Of a stretch of DNA of 64,000 nt, positions 24,254-34,752 are shown in pieces. Origin of the DNA: Magnetospira sp. QH-2 (GTDB taxonomy: Bacteria; Pseudomonadota; Alphaproteobacteria; Rhodospirillales; Magnetospiraceae); the NCBI RefSeq assembly GCF_000968135.1, contig NZ_FO538765.1, positions 3,484,001-3,548,000 on the forward strand, given 5' to 3'. Position numbers and translations under genes: made by a program. Numbering within the stretch: position 1 is the stretch's first letter; each line of letters begins with the position of its first letter. Below the pieces are notes generated by a model. That model did not search any database. It saw only the letters and a program-made list of their open reading frames with translations, and was not told the origin of the DNA.

Positions 24254-26937
24254 CAGAAGGTAATCTCCACTCTTGGGGCTTGGGTGTCCTTGGCGTCGAA
24301 CAGGCTGCGGCATTCGGCCAGCCGGGCGGCGTCGATGGCGTGGGTATCGATAATGGACTGTTTCATGTTGCGTGCCCGGGCGACGGCCAGATCCTCGAGG
24401 CTGGCGCGGATCTGTTTGTCCAGGGACTCGCGCTCCTCGGGCGTCAGTTCCGGATCGACGGCTTTTTTCTTGTCCTTCAACGCTTGTTCCGTTTTCAGCA
24501 ACAAGGCATCGGCATAGGCCTGGGCGGCAACCACGGCCTGGTCTTCCCCCGTGGCGCGCCCGCACAGCCGGATCACCAGCTTGGGTCGTTCGCTCAGCAC
24601 CAGCGCTAACTGATCTCCATGGGCCAGGGCCTCCGGGGTCAACGTCCCCTGACCCGGCGGGAATGACACCGGCTTGAAATCGACGCCACCATCTTCGGAT
24701 TCGGCGATCAACGCAATCAGCGCCGCCGGGGGGAACAAGACCTTGAAGATCCCCCCCGCCGCTGCCTGAACCGCCCCGCCCACGGCCTGACCGATGGCAT
24801 CGCTGAGGTCGAAATCGGGCTCGGCCAGATTGCCGGTAATGGGCAAGGCAATGCTGATGTGACCATTCCCGTCTTCGAGCAGCCCGACCACCGTTTCCAC
24901 CGGCATGCCCACCTGATCGGAGAGCTTCTTGCGGTCCTCTTCGGACAGCGGCGTGAAGGCCAGCTTGTCCAGGGCAATATCCAGCTTGGAGTCCAATTGG
25001 CCATCGGTCGCCTTGCCGGATCCGGAGACTCCCAAACGCCCGCCGTCCAGGTGCATGCCCACCGCCCGAGCCGCATAGGGCGACAATGACGGCAGATCGA
25101 GGGTCTCGATGGAACCGGTCAGATCAAAGGAGATTTGTTCTCCCAACGGTTTGGCCCAGCCGCTCACGACCAAGGGCGCGAATTGGTTGATCTTGCCGCG
25201 CAGGTCCAGGGTCAAGGGCTGGTCCGGTCGGTCGTTGCTGAGGTTTTCCAGCAGGAAGGTTTCCAGCTCCAGCTGCGCCTTGACCGGTGGTTCGACGGAA
25301 CCGTCCGAGAAGGTGAGACGACTGGCCTTGTCCAAATCCACCCGGTCAATGCGCAGGCTCAAGGGCATCCCTTCCGCCTCGGGTGCGCTCGCGTCACCGG
25401 CATCAGGTGCGGCGGCCATCGTTGCCACTTTGTCGGTCAAGCTCAGATCCAGACCTTCCCCGCCGAGGCGAGCCAGTTGGATCGCCAGGCCACCATTCCC
25501 GCCTAAACTGAATAGAATATTTTCAAGGGACACTTTAGTTATTTTTGCCAAGACCGCATTGTCTGGAAGTTTGGCCTCGATTCCTTGAATATCCAGGTTG
25601 CTTTCCCCGCGCAGGGTGAGGGCGCCGGCCCCATCGGCATCCACTTGCAGCGCGGCGACACTTACCCGGCCCTGATCGGTCTTGACGGCGGTATCCCCGC
25701 TCAGGACCGCCTCGCGCCAAGTCACGGTTGGTTTAGACAGCACGGAAAGCAGGCCGTCGCTGTCCCTGCTCAGGGCCAACCCGGCGTCCTCCAAAACAGC
25801 CTCGGCCAGCGTGGCGATTCGTGGTTGGCTCATGGCCAGACCCTGAAGCGTGAGCGCGGGTTTACCGCTTGCCCGCATCGAACCATCCGCGGCCAGGGTG
25901 GCCTCCAAGTCCGGCACAGTCAGCAACAGGCTGCCCAGGTTGGCGTTCAAGGCCTCCCCTTGCGCTATTTGCCCCTCTTTGACGGACAGGGTCATGCTGC
26001 CCTTGATGGCCTGCGCCGAGCCTGTTTTCGCCGCGCCGTCAAAACCCAAAGTCACGCCCGCCAGGGAAACCGTGCCCAGATCGGCCTGACTGATCTTTAA
26101 CTTGTCGCCCCGCAGATCCAGCTTGCCGGTGGCTGCCCCCTCGCCAGAGGCAGGCAGGTCAATACGCAGATCCCAATCCAGGCCCCCGACCCCGTGCTGC
26201 GGTCCCAGATCCGGATTGCCGACCAAGGGCGTGAGCCGCGCCAGGGTGATCCCGGCCAATTGCCCCTTGGTGCCGATTTTCAGGGTCTTGGCAAAGGGAT
26301 TGGCGGTCCCGCTGGCATTGAGATCCATGTCATTGATCTGCCCGGCCACCTCGAACCGCCCCGGTTGGTCCGGCTGCCAGCCAAAGAATTTATCCAGGCT
26401 CACCCGATCCAGGCGCAGGTCGGCTTTCAGGCCCGCCGCCTTATCTTCGAAACGGATGCGGCTATCTGCGAGAACCAACTGATCCAGGCCGGGAAGCCAG
26501 GGTTCGGCGTCGGGTTCGAGGGGCGCTTGTTCTCCCATGGGCAAGACCACATCGTTCAGTCGCAGCCCGCCCGATTCATCACGCACCAAAGTCAAGTCGA
26601 TGCCGCCGATTTCCAAACTTCGCACCCACAACCGCCGATCCCACAGGGCTGCAAGATCATAGCGCAGAGTCAGGCGTTCGATGCGCAGGGGAGTCTCCTC
26701 CTTGCGCTGCAAGGCGACGGGCCCGAAGCGGACTTCGCGCTCCCACCAATCCAGATCCAGGGTCTCCAACCCTTTGGGACTGAAACCAAGAGTCCGGAGT
26801 TCTTTTTCCGCCAGGTTGGCGGCAATGGGCCCGGCCCCGGCCAACAGGGCCAGGACAATCAACAGCAGTCCAAGGACGATCCCGCCGACGATGGACAACT
26901 TTCGGCGGAACGCCGGTCTTTCGGATGGTGCATTCAT
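24253..26937 (-). CDS. DUF748/AsmA-like inner-membrane-anchored envelope protein
   Basis: An 894-residue protein with one N-terminal helix (about residues 15-38, GGIVLGLLLIVLALLAG) and a long periplasmic part of repeated beta-strand segments (for example LTLRGESNLDIQGIEAKL, LDLRGKINQFAPLVVSGWAKPLG). The tail (about 790-894) has an OmpA-like sense (RPKLVIRLCGRATGEDQAVVAAQAYADALL). This matches the DUF748 group of AsmA-like proteins, some of which bridge the envelope for lipid transport. It lies 11 bp after the SpoIIE-type sensor gene, in the same operon. Confidence 0.8.
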   Translation of the reverse strand: MNAPSERPAFRRKLSIVGGIVLGLLLIVLALLAGAGPIAANLAEKELRTLGFSPKGLETLDLDWWEREVRFGPVALQRKEETPLRIERLTLRYDLAALWDRRLWVRSLEIGGIDLTLVRDESGGLRLNDVVLPMGEQAPLEPDAEPWLPGLDQLVLADSRIRFEDKAAGLKADLRLDRVSLDKFFGWQPDQPGRFEVAGQINDMDLNASGTANPFAKTLKIGTKGQLAGITLARLTPLVGNPDLGPQHGVGGLDWDLRIDLPASGEGAATGKLDLRGDKLKISQADLGTVSLAGVTLGFDGAAKTGSAQAIKGSMTLSVKEGQIAQGEALNANLGSLLLTVPDLEATLAADGSMRASGKPALTLQGLAMSQPRIATLAEAVLEDAGLALSRDSDGLLSVLSKPTVTWREAVLSGDTAVKTDQGRVSVAALQVDADGAGALTLRGESNLDIQGIEAKLPDNAVLAKITKVSLENILFSLGGNGGLAIQLARLGGEGLDLSLTDKVATMAAAPDAGDASAPEAEGMPLSLRIDRVDLDKASRLTFSDGSVEPPVKAQLELETFLLENLSNDRPDQPLTLDLRGKINQFAPLVVSGWAKPLGEQISFDLTGSIETLDLPSLSPYAARAVGMHLDGGRLGVSGSGKATDGQLDSKLDIALDKLAFTPLSEEDRKKLSDQVGMPVETVVGLLEDGNGHISIALPITGNLAEPDFDLSDAIGQAVGGAVQAAAGGIFKVLFPPAALIALIAESEDGGVDFKPVSFPPGQGTLTPEALAHGDQLALVLSERPKLVIRLCGRATGEDQAVVAAQAYADALLLKTEQALKDKKKAVDPELTPEERESLDKQIRASLEDLAVARARNMKQSIIDTHAIDAARLAECRSLFDAKDTQAPRVEITF

Positions 26938-26948
26938 GATGGGAGGAC

Positions 26949-29900
26949 TTACACCCGGAAGCCAATCACCGCAACATCGTCCCGACGGCGCTGATCCCCC
27001 TGATAGGCGATCAGGGCTTCGTGGATGTGATCCCGTTGCACCGCCATGGGTTTGTCGAAGTACTCAAGCAAAACACTCTTGAAGCGTTTTTTGCCGAACA
27101 TGCGGCCGCGCGCGCCGCCCACCTGATCAATCATGCCGTCGGTGGTCAGATAGAAACTCTTGCCCGCCACATCGTCCACGCGGGTTTCCCGGTATTCCTG
27201 GTCGAAGGGAATACCGCGATAGCCAATGCCGGACTTGGTGCCCCGGATGATTTCCACCTCCAACCCGTCAGAGACAAACAGCTCGAAGCGGGCCCCGGCA
27301 AAGACCAGGGTATCCATGGTCGGGGCGAGGAAACAGGCGCCCAATTCCAACCCGTCGTCGGACTCGCCCTCCTTGCCGTGCTGACCCAGAGTCACCTGTA
27401 CGAGTTGGTGGATGCGCCGCACCAGATCGCCCACGCTGCCTGTGGCCGTTTCCGTCAAGGCTTTGTCCAAGGCCCCGGTGGAAATCAATGTCATGAAGGC
27501 ACCCGGGACCCCATGGCCGGTGCAATCGGCGAGGATGACCAACAGCCCGTCTCCCCACATGCGAGTCCAATAGATATCGCCTCCGACCACGTCACGGGGT
27601 TTCCACAAGACGAAATGGTCGGTGAACAGGCTTTCCATCAGTTTGCCATCGGGCAGAACCGACCGCTGAATACGGGCCGCATATTGGATACTGGCCGAGA
27701 TCACTTCAAAGGCGTCTTCCAAGGCGCGTTCGGCAGCCTTGCGGGCAGAGATATCGATGAACGAGACCACCGCTCCCATGATCTCATCCCCCCGCATGAT
27801 CGGCGTGGCGTGATATTCCACTTCGAAGGCGGTGTCGTCCTTGCGCCACAGGACCTCATCGTCGATGCGATAGACCGCGCCTTCGGTGAAGGATTTATAC
27901 ATCCAGCAGTCTTCCTGCGGATAAGGACGGCCATCGACATGGCTATGATGAATCAGCAGGTGCCCTTGTCGACCTATCATTTCCTCGGGCGTATAGCCGA
28001 GCATGGCCGTGGCCTGCGGATTGACGAAAGTTATGCGACCGTCCAGGTCGACCCCGAACACGCCCTCGCCGACGGAATTCATCAACAAGCGGATGCGCTC
28101 CTCCGACTCGGCCAACTCCTTTTCCGCTTCTTTGCGGGCGGTGATATCCATCTCGATGCCGCCATAGGCGGTCATCTTGCCATCGGCATCGAAGACCGGG
28201 AACATGGAGGACTGCAAAACGACCTCGCTGCCTTCCTTGTCGATGGAATGTTCGCGCTCCAAGAGGCCGCCTGCCTGCACCGCATCCCGGTCGAAGTTTG
28301 ACAGCTTATCGGCTAGGTCATTGGGATAGATGTCGTAGAGGCTTTTGCCACGCACCTCTTCGTACCGAATGTCGTACATCTCCTCATAGCCCCGGTTGAC
28401 CAGTTGGAAGCGGCCTTCCATGGTTTTAAGGAACACCACGCCGGGCAGATTATCGAGCACGGTCTGGAACAGGGCCCGGCTCTCGGCCAGTTCAGCGGTA
28501 CGCTCTTCGACCCGCAGTTCCAATTGGTCACGGGCCCGCATCAAGGAGTTGCTGGCCCGTTCGCCCAGGGTCATTGTGAACAGGGTTGCGCCCACCGCCA
28601 AAACCAGCGTGGCGCCCATGATCAGGATTACCGTCCAACGCAGAATATTGTAGGTCTTGAAGGCTTCATTGACATCAATCTCAGTGGCCAGGCCCAATTC
28701 CAAATCGGTGAGCCAGGTCCAGACTCCCAAGACCGGCACCCCTCGATAGTCGGCATAGCCGCTGAGATCCTTACCGCTTCTGCCAACGACGGCGCTGGCA
28801 GCCATGCGGGTTAGGCCGGTTTTCTGAGGTTGCCGAGTCGCCTGCGGGTCCCGGGTCAGATCCCGTCCCGGATCGATGATCATGATATTGAGCATGCTGC
28901 TTTGGCCCTTGTCCAGCAGCCCCAGTTCAGCCAGCTCCGCCTCGAACCGGCTGCGCGACAGCATCAGGCCGTTGTGATCAAAGGCATAGCTTTCACCGCT
29001 CTCGCCCATGCGACCGAACTGTAAAACCTTGCTGAATTGATGCCCCGGGTCGACCCGCAAGGTCACGACAGCAATCACCCGCCCTTGGGGTCCATGGACC
29101 GGGGCGGCAAAAAACATGGTTGGCGGTGTGCGGCTGGCTCTCTGACCGTTCTGATCCAAGAAAACGTCCGATTCCAATGGCGGGATGAACACTGTCTGAC
29201 CATCGAAAACCTTCTGCAACAGCTTCGGGCGCTTCTCGGCAATCAGGTTGATGGTGCCGATATTGGTGTCCCGCCTCGAAGCGATGCTGATGTGGTTGCG
29301 ATCAATTATGAAGAACCCTTGGGTGTCGAGCGTCTCCTCGTTGCGAGCAAAGAAGTTCCGCACTTCGCCCAACGGCCCGGAACGAAGCAGTTCATCATTT
29401 TGGGCGGGAATGGATAGCAGCCGTTGGGTGATGGCCACCAATTCTTGATTGTTGCCGACCTGCTCGACGATCCTCTTCTGTTGCTCCGCCCACAAACGCA
29501 GGCGCTCCACGGTGGAGGTGTGAATTGCTTCCAGGTCCGTGCCAATACTCTCGGAGATTTCGACCCGATTGCGATCCAAAACGATCCAAGAGATCACCAC
29601 CACGATCATGGCCAGCAGTCCCAGGCCGGTCATGATCGACAGGCGGACTTTTCGCGATCCCATCTGACGGGCCAGGCGCTCGTCATCCAACGAGCTCATC
29701 ATCCGGTTCACCAACACGGCCAGGGCAACGAATATGCCCACGGCCAAGGCGATCAGCCCCCAAAGCTTACCGGCATCATCGTCACGCTCATCCACCACTT
29801 GGGCCCGGGTCTGGTCGGTGCTTATCCAAGCATCCAGGATTCGCTTGCGCTCGGATTGCGCAATGGTGGCCAGCCCTTTGTTCAATATGGAGACCAGCAG

Positions 29901-31682
29901 CGGCCAATCGGAGCGCACGCATATTTTCAATTGAGCCGGGGCCACGCCGGCATGGCTGACGATATGCAGATTGGTCAGGCCCTGGGTACGCATGAGATGG
30001 TCGACGACTCCGAGGTTCCCCACATAGGATTCCACTTGTCCATCGAGGACCGCCCTGAGACCCGCCAAAGGACTGTCCACTTCGAGCACCGTCAGACCGG
30101 GGAACTTCTCCCGCATGGCGGAAATGACCGCATAGCCTTTCACCATGGCCACGCGACTGGCCAACAGATCGTTGGGCCCCTTGATCAAGTCGGAATTCTC
30201 GCGGGAAACGATGACCCAGGGCACGGTGGCCAAGGTCTCGGTGAATCGGAGGTATTTCTCGCGCTCCGGTGTCGCGGAACAGACGGAAATAATATCCAAC
30301 TGGCGGTTCTTTGCTTTTTGCAGAACCTCGGACCACGTCAAGTCTTCCTGCAGCTTCAGTCGCAGCCCCAACCGTTGCGCCAGGAGCCCCAGAAACTCCG
30401 CCGATATCCCGTCATGGCGACCGTTCTCGTTGATCAGATCATAGGGGGGCCAGGCCCTGTCCACGCCCAACCGCAATTCTTGATGATCGATCAGCCAAGC
30501 CGTCTCCTCATCGGTCAGGGTCACCCTTGGATCCAGCTGCAACGATTCCCCGGCGGCCTTGAACCAGCGGGCCTGAATTAGCTGACGCTCTTCCTTGGTG
30601 ATGGCGGCGACACCCTTCTCCAAGATCGAAGCGAGTATGGGCAAGTCCTTGCGGGTGGCGATGTTGAGCAAGGCGAATTCAGGATCGCCAAGCTTGACTT
30701 CACCCGACACCGCCAGGTCGCTCATCATATGTTCGTCCATCAAATGGGAGAACACCGCCAGTTCACCAAAAGCCGCATCCGCCGTGCCAAACTGGACGGC
30801 CTTCATGCTATCCAGCGTATTGTCCACCGGCAAAACCGTGATTTCCGGATAGTCGCGCTTAAGGATCTCCTCGTAGAAGAAGCCTTTGGGCACCGACACC
30901 GTTTTATCGAATAGATCCTGCAAGGTTTTGTAAGGGGTTTCGGCCTTGCTGAGGATGGTATTGGGATTGTTGGCGTAGGGCTCGGTATAGAGCAAGTACT
31001 TCTGCCGTTCCGGAGTCTTGACGATGTTGAGCATGACCTCCAGGTCACCCTGCTTCATCATCTCCAGGAACTCGTTCCAGGTCGGTCCGGTGACATACTC
31101 GATATTCAGCCCGGCCTTCTCGGCCAGCAGATTCATATAGTCGATGGAGAAACCCTTGGGCCGGCCATCCACCGCGAAATTGAACGGCGGCCAATCGGTC
31201 TCGTTATGCACTCGAATGCGGGGATTGGCGGCAATCCAGGACCTCTCCTCGGCACTCAATGTGACCACCGAGGCATCGGAATAAAAGACCTTGATCGTGC
31301 CGACTTGTTCGCCATCGAACGACGAAACGGCGGTAAACTGGCTAAGATCAAGCAGGCCTTGCGGAATGGGCTGCCCAAAGACAAGCTCTTCGTTGTCCCG
31401 GTAGTAGGTGAGAAGCTGTTCTTGATCGATACTTTCCGTGACGACGAGAGCCTTGACCTCGGGCTTTTCACCCAGATAGCTCTCCAAAACCGCAACCAAC
31501 TGATCTTCGTCGAGATTATAAATCGCCTTACTGGCAAACGATGCGATCTTGTCAGCGGCGTTTTGACCGTTGTCGTCCGAGCCCGCCGCCGGCGCGCCGA
31601 GGCTTACGCAGAACAAAGTCAGCAGAAAAAACGTGCCAAAACAATGGGAAAGAAGTCTTTTCACATTCTTGACCGCCACCAT
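26949..31682 (-). CDS. Giant sensor: two PBPb domains, dCache, two PAS, SpoIIE-type PP2C phosphatase
   Basis: A 1577-residue protein. Order: signal helix (about 10-30); a small N-terminal module (35-145); two family-3 solute-binding domains (about 150-385, starting RIRVHNETDWPPFNFAV, and 390-625, starting LRLGVDRAWPPYDLIN); TM helix (about 640-660); second helix (about 690-710); a periplasmic dCache-type domain (715-1010); third helix (about 1040-1065); PAS (about 1095-1215) and PAS-PAC (about 1215-1345); and a SpoIIE/RsbU-type Ser/Thr phosphatase (about 1350-1577) with DVVGGD and ADCTGHGVPGAFM metal motifs. It probably dephosphorylates an anti-anti-sigma factor in response to periplasmic ligands. 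No such partner gene is in the window. Confidence 0.88.
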   Translation of the reverse strand: MVAVKNVKRLLSHCFGTFFLLTLFCVSLGAPAAGSDDNGQNAADKIASFASKAIYNLDEDQLVAVLESYLGEKPEVKALVVTESIDQEQLLTYYRDNEELVFGQPIPQGLLDLSQFTAVSSFDGEQVGTIKVFYSDASVVTLSAEERSWIAANPRIRVHNETDWPPFNFAVDGRPKGFSIDYMNLLAEKAGLNIEYVTGPTWNEFLEMMKQGDLEVMLNIVKTPERQKYLLYTEPYANNPNTILSKAETPYKTLQDLFDKTVSVPKGFFYEEILKRDYPEITVLPVDNTLDSMKAVQFGTADAAFGELAVFSHLMDEHMMSDLAVSGEVKLGDPEFALLNIATRKDLPILASILEKGVAAITKEERQLIQARWFKAAGESLQLDPRVTLTDEETAWLIDHQELRLGVDRAWPPYDLINENGRHDGISAEFLGLLAQRLGLRLKLQEDLTWSEVLQKAKNRQLDIISVCSATPEREKYLRFTETLATVPWVIVSRENSDLIKGPNDLLASRVAMVKGYAVISAMREKFPGLTVLEVDSPLAGLRAVLDGQVESYVGNLGVVDHLMRTQGLTNLHIVSHAGVAPAQLKICVRSDWPLLVSILNKGLATIAQSERKRILDAWISTDQTRAQVVDERDDDAGKLWGLIALAVGIFVALAVLVNRMMSSLDDERLARQMGSRKVRLSIMTGLGLLAMIVVVISWIVLDRNRVEISESIGTDLEAIHTSTVERLRLWAEQQKRIVEQVGNNQELVAITQRLLSIPAQNDELLRSGPLGEVRNFFARNEETLDTQGFFIIDRNHISIASRRDTNIGTINLIAEKRPKLLQKVFDGQTVFIPPLESDVFLDQNGQRASRTPPTMFFAAPVHGPQGRVIAVVTLRVDPGHQFSKVLQFGRMGESGESYAFDHNGLMLSRSRFEAELAELGLLDKGQSSMLNIMIIDPGRDLTRDPQATRQPQKTGLTRMAASAVVGRSGKDLSGYADYRGVPVLGVWTWLTDLELGLATEIDVNEAFKTYNILRWTVILIMGATLVLAVGATLFTMTLGERASNSLMRARDQLELRVEERTAELAESRALFQTVLDNLPGVVFLKTMEGRFQLVNRGYEEMYDIRYEEVRGKSLYDIYPNDLADKLSNFDRDAVQAGGLLEREHSIDKEGSEVVLQSSMFPVFDADGKMTAYGGIEMDITARKEAEKELAESEERIRLLMNSVGEGVFGVDLDGRITFVNPQATAMLGYTPEEMIGRQGHLLIHHSHVDGRPYPQEDCWMYKSFTEGAVYRIDDEVLWRKDDTAFEVEYHATPIMRGDEIMGAVVSFIDISARKAAERALEDAFEVISASIQYAARIQRSVLPDGKLMESLFTDHFVLWKPRDVVGGDIYWTRMWGDGLLVILADCTGHGVPGAFMTLISTGALDKALTETATGSVGDLVRRIHQLVQVTLGQHGKEGESDDGLELGACFLAPTMDTLVFAGARFELFVSDGLEVEIIRGTKSGIGYRGIPFDQEYRETRVDDVAGKSFYLTTDGMIDQVGGARGRMFGKKRFKSVLLEYFDKPMAVQRDHIHEALIAYQGDQRRRDDVAVIGFRV

Positions 31683-31706
31683 GAGGAATCCCGGCGCATG
31701 AGGAAA

Positions 31707-32453
31707 TCACCGGTCATATTTTTTGAGGATGGCGTCAATGACGCCGTCATCCTTTAGCTCGTCCAACGCGGTCTGCCATTGATAGATGATGCGGCTGTCG
31801 GTTTCCTTGTTGAAAGCGATATAGAGGAACCCGGACATGATCGATACATCGGGGATGGCCTCAATCTGATCCAGCAGGCCCTCTTTCTTGGCGCTGTAGA
31901 TCCCCGCGTAGTAGGCCGTCGGCCAGACATCCACCCGGCCCTTGGTCAGCCGCCGAAGGTTTTTGTCGTCACTGCCACTTTTCAACACATCGAGATTGGT
32001 GAAGCCCATATTAGTAAGAATTTCATGGGTGGCCACATTCTTTGTCACGCCGATCTTGGGGATCTCGCGCGCGGCCTCCAGGGAATCGACCATGACATCG
32101 GTCCCTTTTTTCTTGAAAAACACCATTTCCAGCTTGGAAAGCGGTCCGACCCATTTGAATTTGTCTTCGCGCTCCGGTGTTCGGGCGGTCGAAAACAGCG
32201 CCCGGTTCGGCTTTTTCGATACCAGCTTGAGAGCGCGGCTCCAGGGCAGAACCTCGATTTGGTCCCGGTTGCCCACCTTGTTTTGCAGGGCCTGTACAAT
32301 CTCGATGGAGATCCCGGTAATTTTTTTGTTCTCGCCTTCCCCTGCATAAAATTGGTAGGGCGCAAATTCCTCTGTCATCAACTCAATGGAATCGCTGGCC
32401 AGGGATTGGCTGGACCAAATCACTGATAAAAAAAGCAAAAACAAAAACCTCAT
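31707..32453 (-). CDS. Periplasmic family-3 solute-binding protein
   Basis: Start set at ATG 32453 (MRFLFLLFLSVIWSSQSLA), preceded by GGGGAG; a 10-codon extension is possible. The 248-residue protein has a signal peptide (about 1-19) and a single PBPb domain with family landmarks EEFAPYQFY, GISIEIVQAL and RTPEREDKFKWVGP. No ABC permease or ATPase gene is adjacent. Because it sits 24 bp upstream of the giant sensor with two similar domains, it may work as a soluble receptor in signalling rather than transport; this is inference. Confidence 0.85.
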   Translation of the reverse strand: MRFLFLLFLSVIWSSQSLASDSIELMTEEFAPYQFYAGEGENKKITGISIEIVQALQNKVGNRDQIEVLPWSRALKLVSKKPNRALFSTARTPEREDKFKWVGPLSKLEMVFFKKKGTDVMVDSLEAAREIPKIGVTKNVATHEILTNMGFTNLDVLKSGSDDKNLRRLTKGRVDVWPTAYYAGIYSAKKEGLLDQIEAIPDVSIMSGFLYIAFNKETDSRIIYQWQTALDELKDDGVIDAILKKYDR

Positions 32454-32670
32454 GGCACCAGGCTCCCCTCGAAATCCCGACAAAAAGTAAATGCGACCCC
32501 ATACGCCCCAAGGGGCATCGCCCCGCTACGGAATGGTCCGCTTTCCCCTATAACCTGTCATTTAATCTGATTCTTCGTACCCGTGCAACGACGTGGCCTC
32601 AGACTGTTTTACCGCCAGGATTTCTTCGCAAGGAAACGGTTTAACTTTGTCCTGATCGAAGCGACGCGCT

Positions 32671-34503
32671 ATGCAGGGAAACGATCCCCTGTCATTGGAG
32701 CCCCTCTTGGCCGAGTCCGCCTCTCCCGACCGCCCCACTTCGGAGCGCCCCAAAAGCCGCAATGTGCGGATTCTGGCGCGCCTGTTCGGTTTTTTGCGGC
32801 CCTATTGGGGTCGGGTCATCGGCGCCATGATCGCCCTGACCGTCACCGCGGGCGCCACCCTCGGACTCGGTCAAGGCTTGAAACAATTGATCGATGGCGG
32901 CTTTTCCGCCGGGCGTCCGGAGGCCTTGGATCAGGCTTTGGTGTTCCTTTTGGCCTTGGCGGTGATCATGGCCTTTGGGACTTTCGCCCGGTTCTATCTG
33001 GTGTCCTGGATCGGCGAGCGGGTGGTGGCGGACCTGCGTCACGCCGTTTTTGATCGCATAGTCCATATGCATACGGGCTTTTTCGAGACCACCAAGACCG
33101 GCGAAATTCTCTCCCGCCTGACCACCGACACCACCTTGTTGCAATCGGTGATCGGGTCGTCGGCCTCCATGGCCTTGCGCAACACCCTGAACTTCCTCGG
33201 CGGCATGGTGATGCTTTTTGTCACCAATGCCCGGCTGACCATGCTTGTGCTGCTGGTGGTGCCGGTGGTGGTGGCGCCGATCATCCTGTTTGGCCGCAAG
33301 GTGCGGAGGCTTTCCAAGGAAAGTCAGGACCGGGTGGCCGGGGTGGGTGCCTTTGCCGAGGAATCCTTTAACGCCATCCATACGGTGCAGGCCTTTACCC
33401 ACGAGGCCGCCGATTGCCGCCGCTTTGGGGCCGAAGTGGAAGATGCCTTTACCACCGCCTTGCGGCGTATCGGGGCGCGCAGCATCCTGACCGCGACGGT
33501 GATCTTGTTGGTATTCAGTGCCATCGGCGTGATTCTCTGGGTTGGCGGACGGGATTTATTGGCGGGAGACATCACCAGTGGCGAGCTCACGGCGTTCATT
33601 TTCTACGCGGTTATCGTCGCCTTTTCCGTTGGCGTTATCAGCGAGGTATTCGGTGAATTGCAGCGGGCCGCTGGTGCTACGGAACGGCTGATGGAAATCC
33701 TGGAGACGCGCTCCGACATCATCGTCGCCGACCCGGTCACGCCGCTGCCGGTTCCAGCCCGGGGCGCGGTCACCTTCGAGTCCGTGACCTTCCACTACCC
33801 CTCGCGTCCTGACCATGCGGCGCTGGAGGAGTTCAGCCTTGATGTCCCGCCCGGTGAAACCCTGGCCCTGGTCGGACCGTCGGGGGCGGGTAAGACCACC
33901 TTGTTGCAGTTGCTGCTGCGCTTCTTCGATCCCGATACCGGCCGGGTCCTTCTTGATGGGATCGATCTCCGTCAGGCCGATCCACAGGAAGCGCGTGGCC
34001 ATATGGCACTGGTGCCGCAAGATCCGGTGATTTTCGCCGCCGATGGCTGGGAGAATATCCGCTACGGCAATCCCGACGCCAATGACGACGCAGTGCGGCG
34101 GGCAGCGGACGCGGCGGCGGCGTCAGAGTTCCTCGACAAGCTGCCCGAGGGCTTCAACACCTTCCTGGGCGAAAAGGGCGCGCGGCTGTCGGGGGGGCAG
34201 AAACAACGGGTGGCCATTGCCCGCGCCCTCTTGCGCGATCCTTCGGTTCTACTGCTTGATGAAGCCACCAGCGCCCTGGATGCCGAAAACGAACGCATCG
34301 TGCAGGCCGCCTTGGACAAACTGATGATCGGGCGGACCACCCTGGTCATCGCCCACCGGCTGGCCACGGTGGTCAATGCCGATCGGATCGCCGTCATTGA
34401 AGGCGGACAGTTGGTGGCCACGGGCAAGCATGGGGAGCTCCTCGAAAGCTCTCCCCTCTACGCCCAATTGGCAAGGCTGCAATTCGCGCCGGATCTGTTA
34501 TAA
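32671..34503 (+). CDS. ABC exporter half-transporter, MsbA/multidrug type
   Basis: A 610-residue fusion of a six-helix transmembrane domain (about residues 40-330) and an ATPase domain (about 350-600). Walker A is GPSGAGKTT, Q-loop LVPQDP, signature LSGGQKQR, Walker B VLLLDEATSALD and the switch His is in VIAHRLATV. The N-terminus is a 30-residue polar tail. It should act as a homodimeric exporter of lipid or hydrophobic compounds; many alphaproteobacteria have this paralogue of MsbA. DUF3126 follows 33 bp downstream, probably co-transcribed. Confidence 0.95.
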   Translation: MQGNDPLSLEPLLAESASPDRPTSERPKSRNVRILARLFGFLRPYWGRVIGAMIALTVTAGATLGLGQGLKQLIDGGFSAGRPEALDQALVFLLALAVIMAFGTFARFYLVSWIGERVVADLRHAVFDRIVHMHTGFFETTKTGEILSRLTTDTTLLQSVIGSSASMALRNTLNFLGGMVMLFVTNARLTMLVLLVVPVVVAPIILFGRKVRRLSKESQDRVAGVGAFAEESFNAIHTVQAFTHEAADCRRFGAEVEDAFTTALRRIGARSILTATVILLVFSAIGVILWVGGRDLLAGDITSGELTAFIFYAVIVAFSVGVISEVFGELQRAAGATERLMEILETRSDIIVADPVTPLPVPARGAVTFESVTFHYPSRPDHAALEEFSLDVPPGETLALVGPSGAGKTTLLQLLLRFFDPDTGRVLLDGIDLRQADPQEARGHMALVPQDPVIFAADGWENIRYGNPDANDDAVRRAADAAAASEFLDKLPEGFNTFLGEKGARLSGGQKQRVAIARALLRDPSVLLLDEATSALDAENERIVQAALDKLMIGRTTLVIAHRLATVVNADRIAVIEGGQLVATGKHGELLESSPLYAQLARLQFAPDLL

Positions 34504-34536
34504 AACGCCGAGACTCGCAAAAGGAGAGACGATTCC

Positions 34537-34752
34537 ATGAAGCCCGACGAAATCGGCAAGGTGCAAAGCTACCTGCGCAAGACCTTTAACAACAATAGTA
34601 TTTCCATCGCGCCTCCGGCCAAACCCAGCGCCCCTGTCGAGGTCTCCATCGGTGAGGAGTTCATCGGCGTGCTACACCGGGACGAGGAAGATGGCGAAGT
34701 CTCCTTCCAGTTACTGATGACCATTCTGGACATCGACCTGGAAGACGTCTGA
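34537..34752 (+). CDS. DUF3126 family small protein
   Basis: A 71-residue acidic protein beginning [17 protein letters not shown], the typical start of DUF3126, a family widespread in alphaproteobacteria and without a known role. The start has AAAGGAGAGA upstream. The last 42 bp overlap the 3' end of the convergent tgt gene, so the C-terminal ILDIDLEDV is encoded opposite the Tgt tail. Confidence 0.9.
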   Translation: MKPDEIGKVQSYLRKTFNNNSISIAPPAKPSAPVEVSIGEEFIGVLHRDEEDGEVSFQLLMTILDIDLEDV

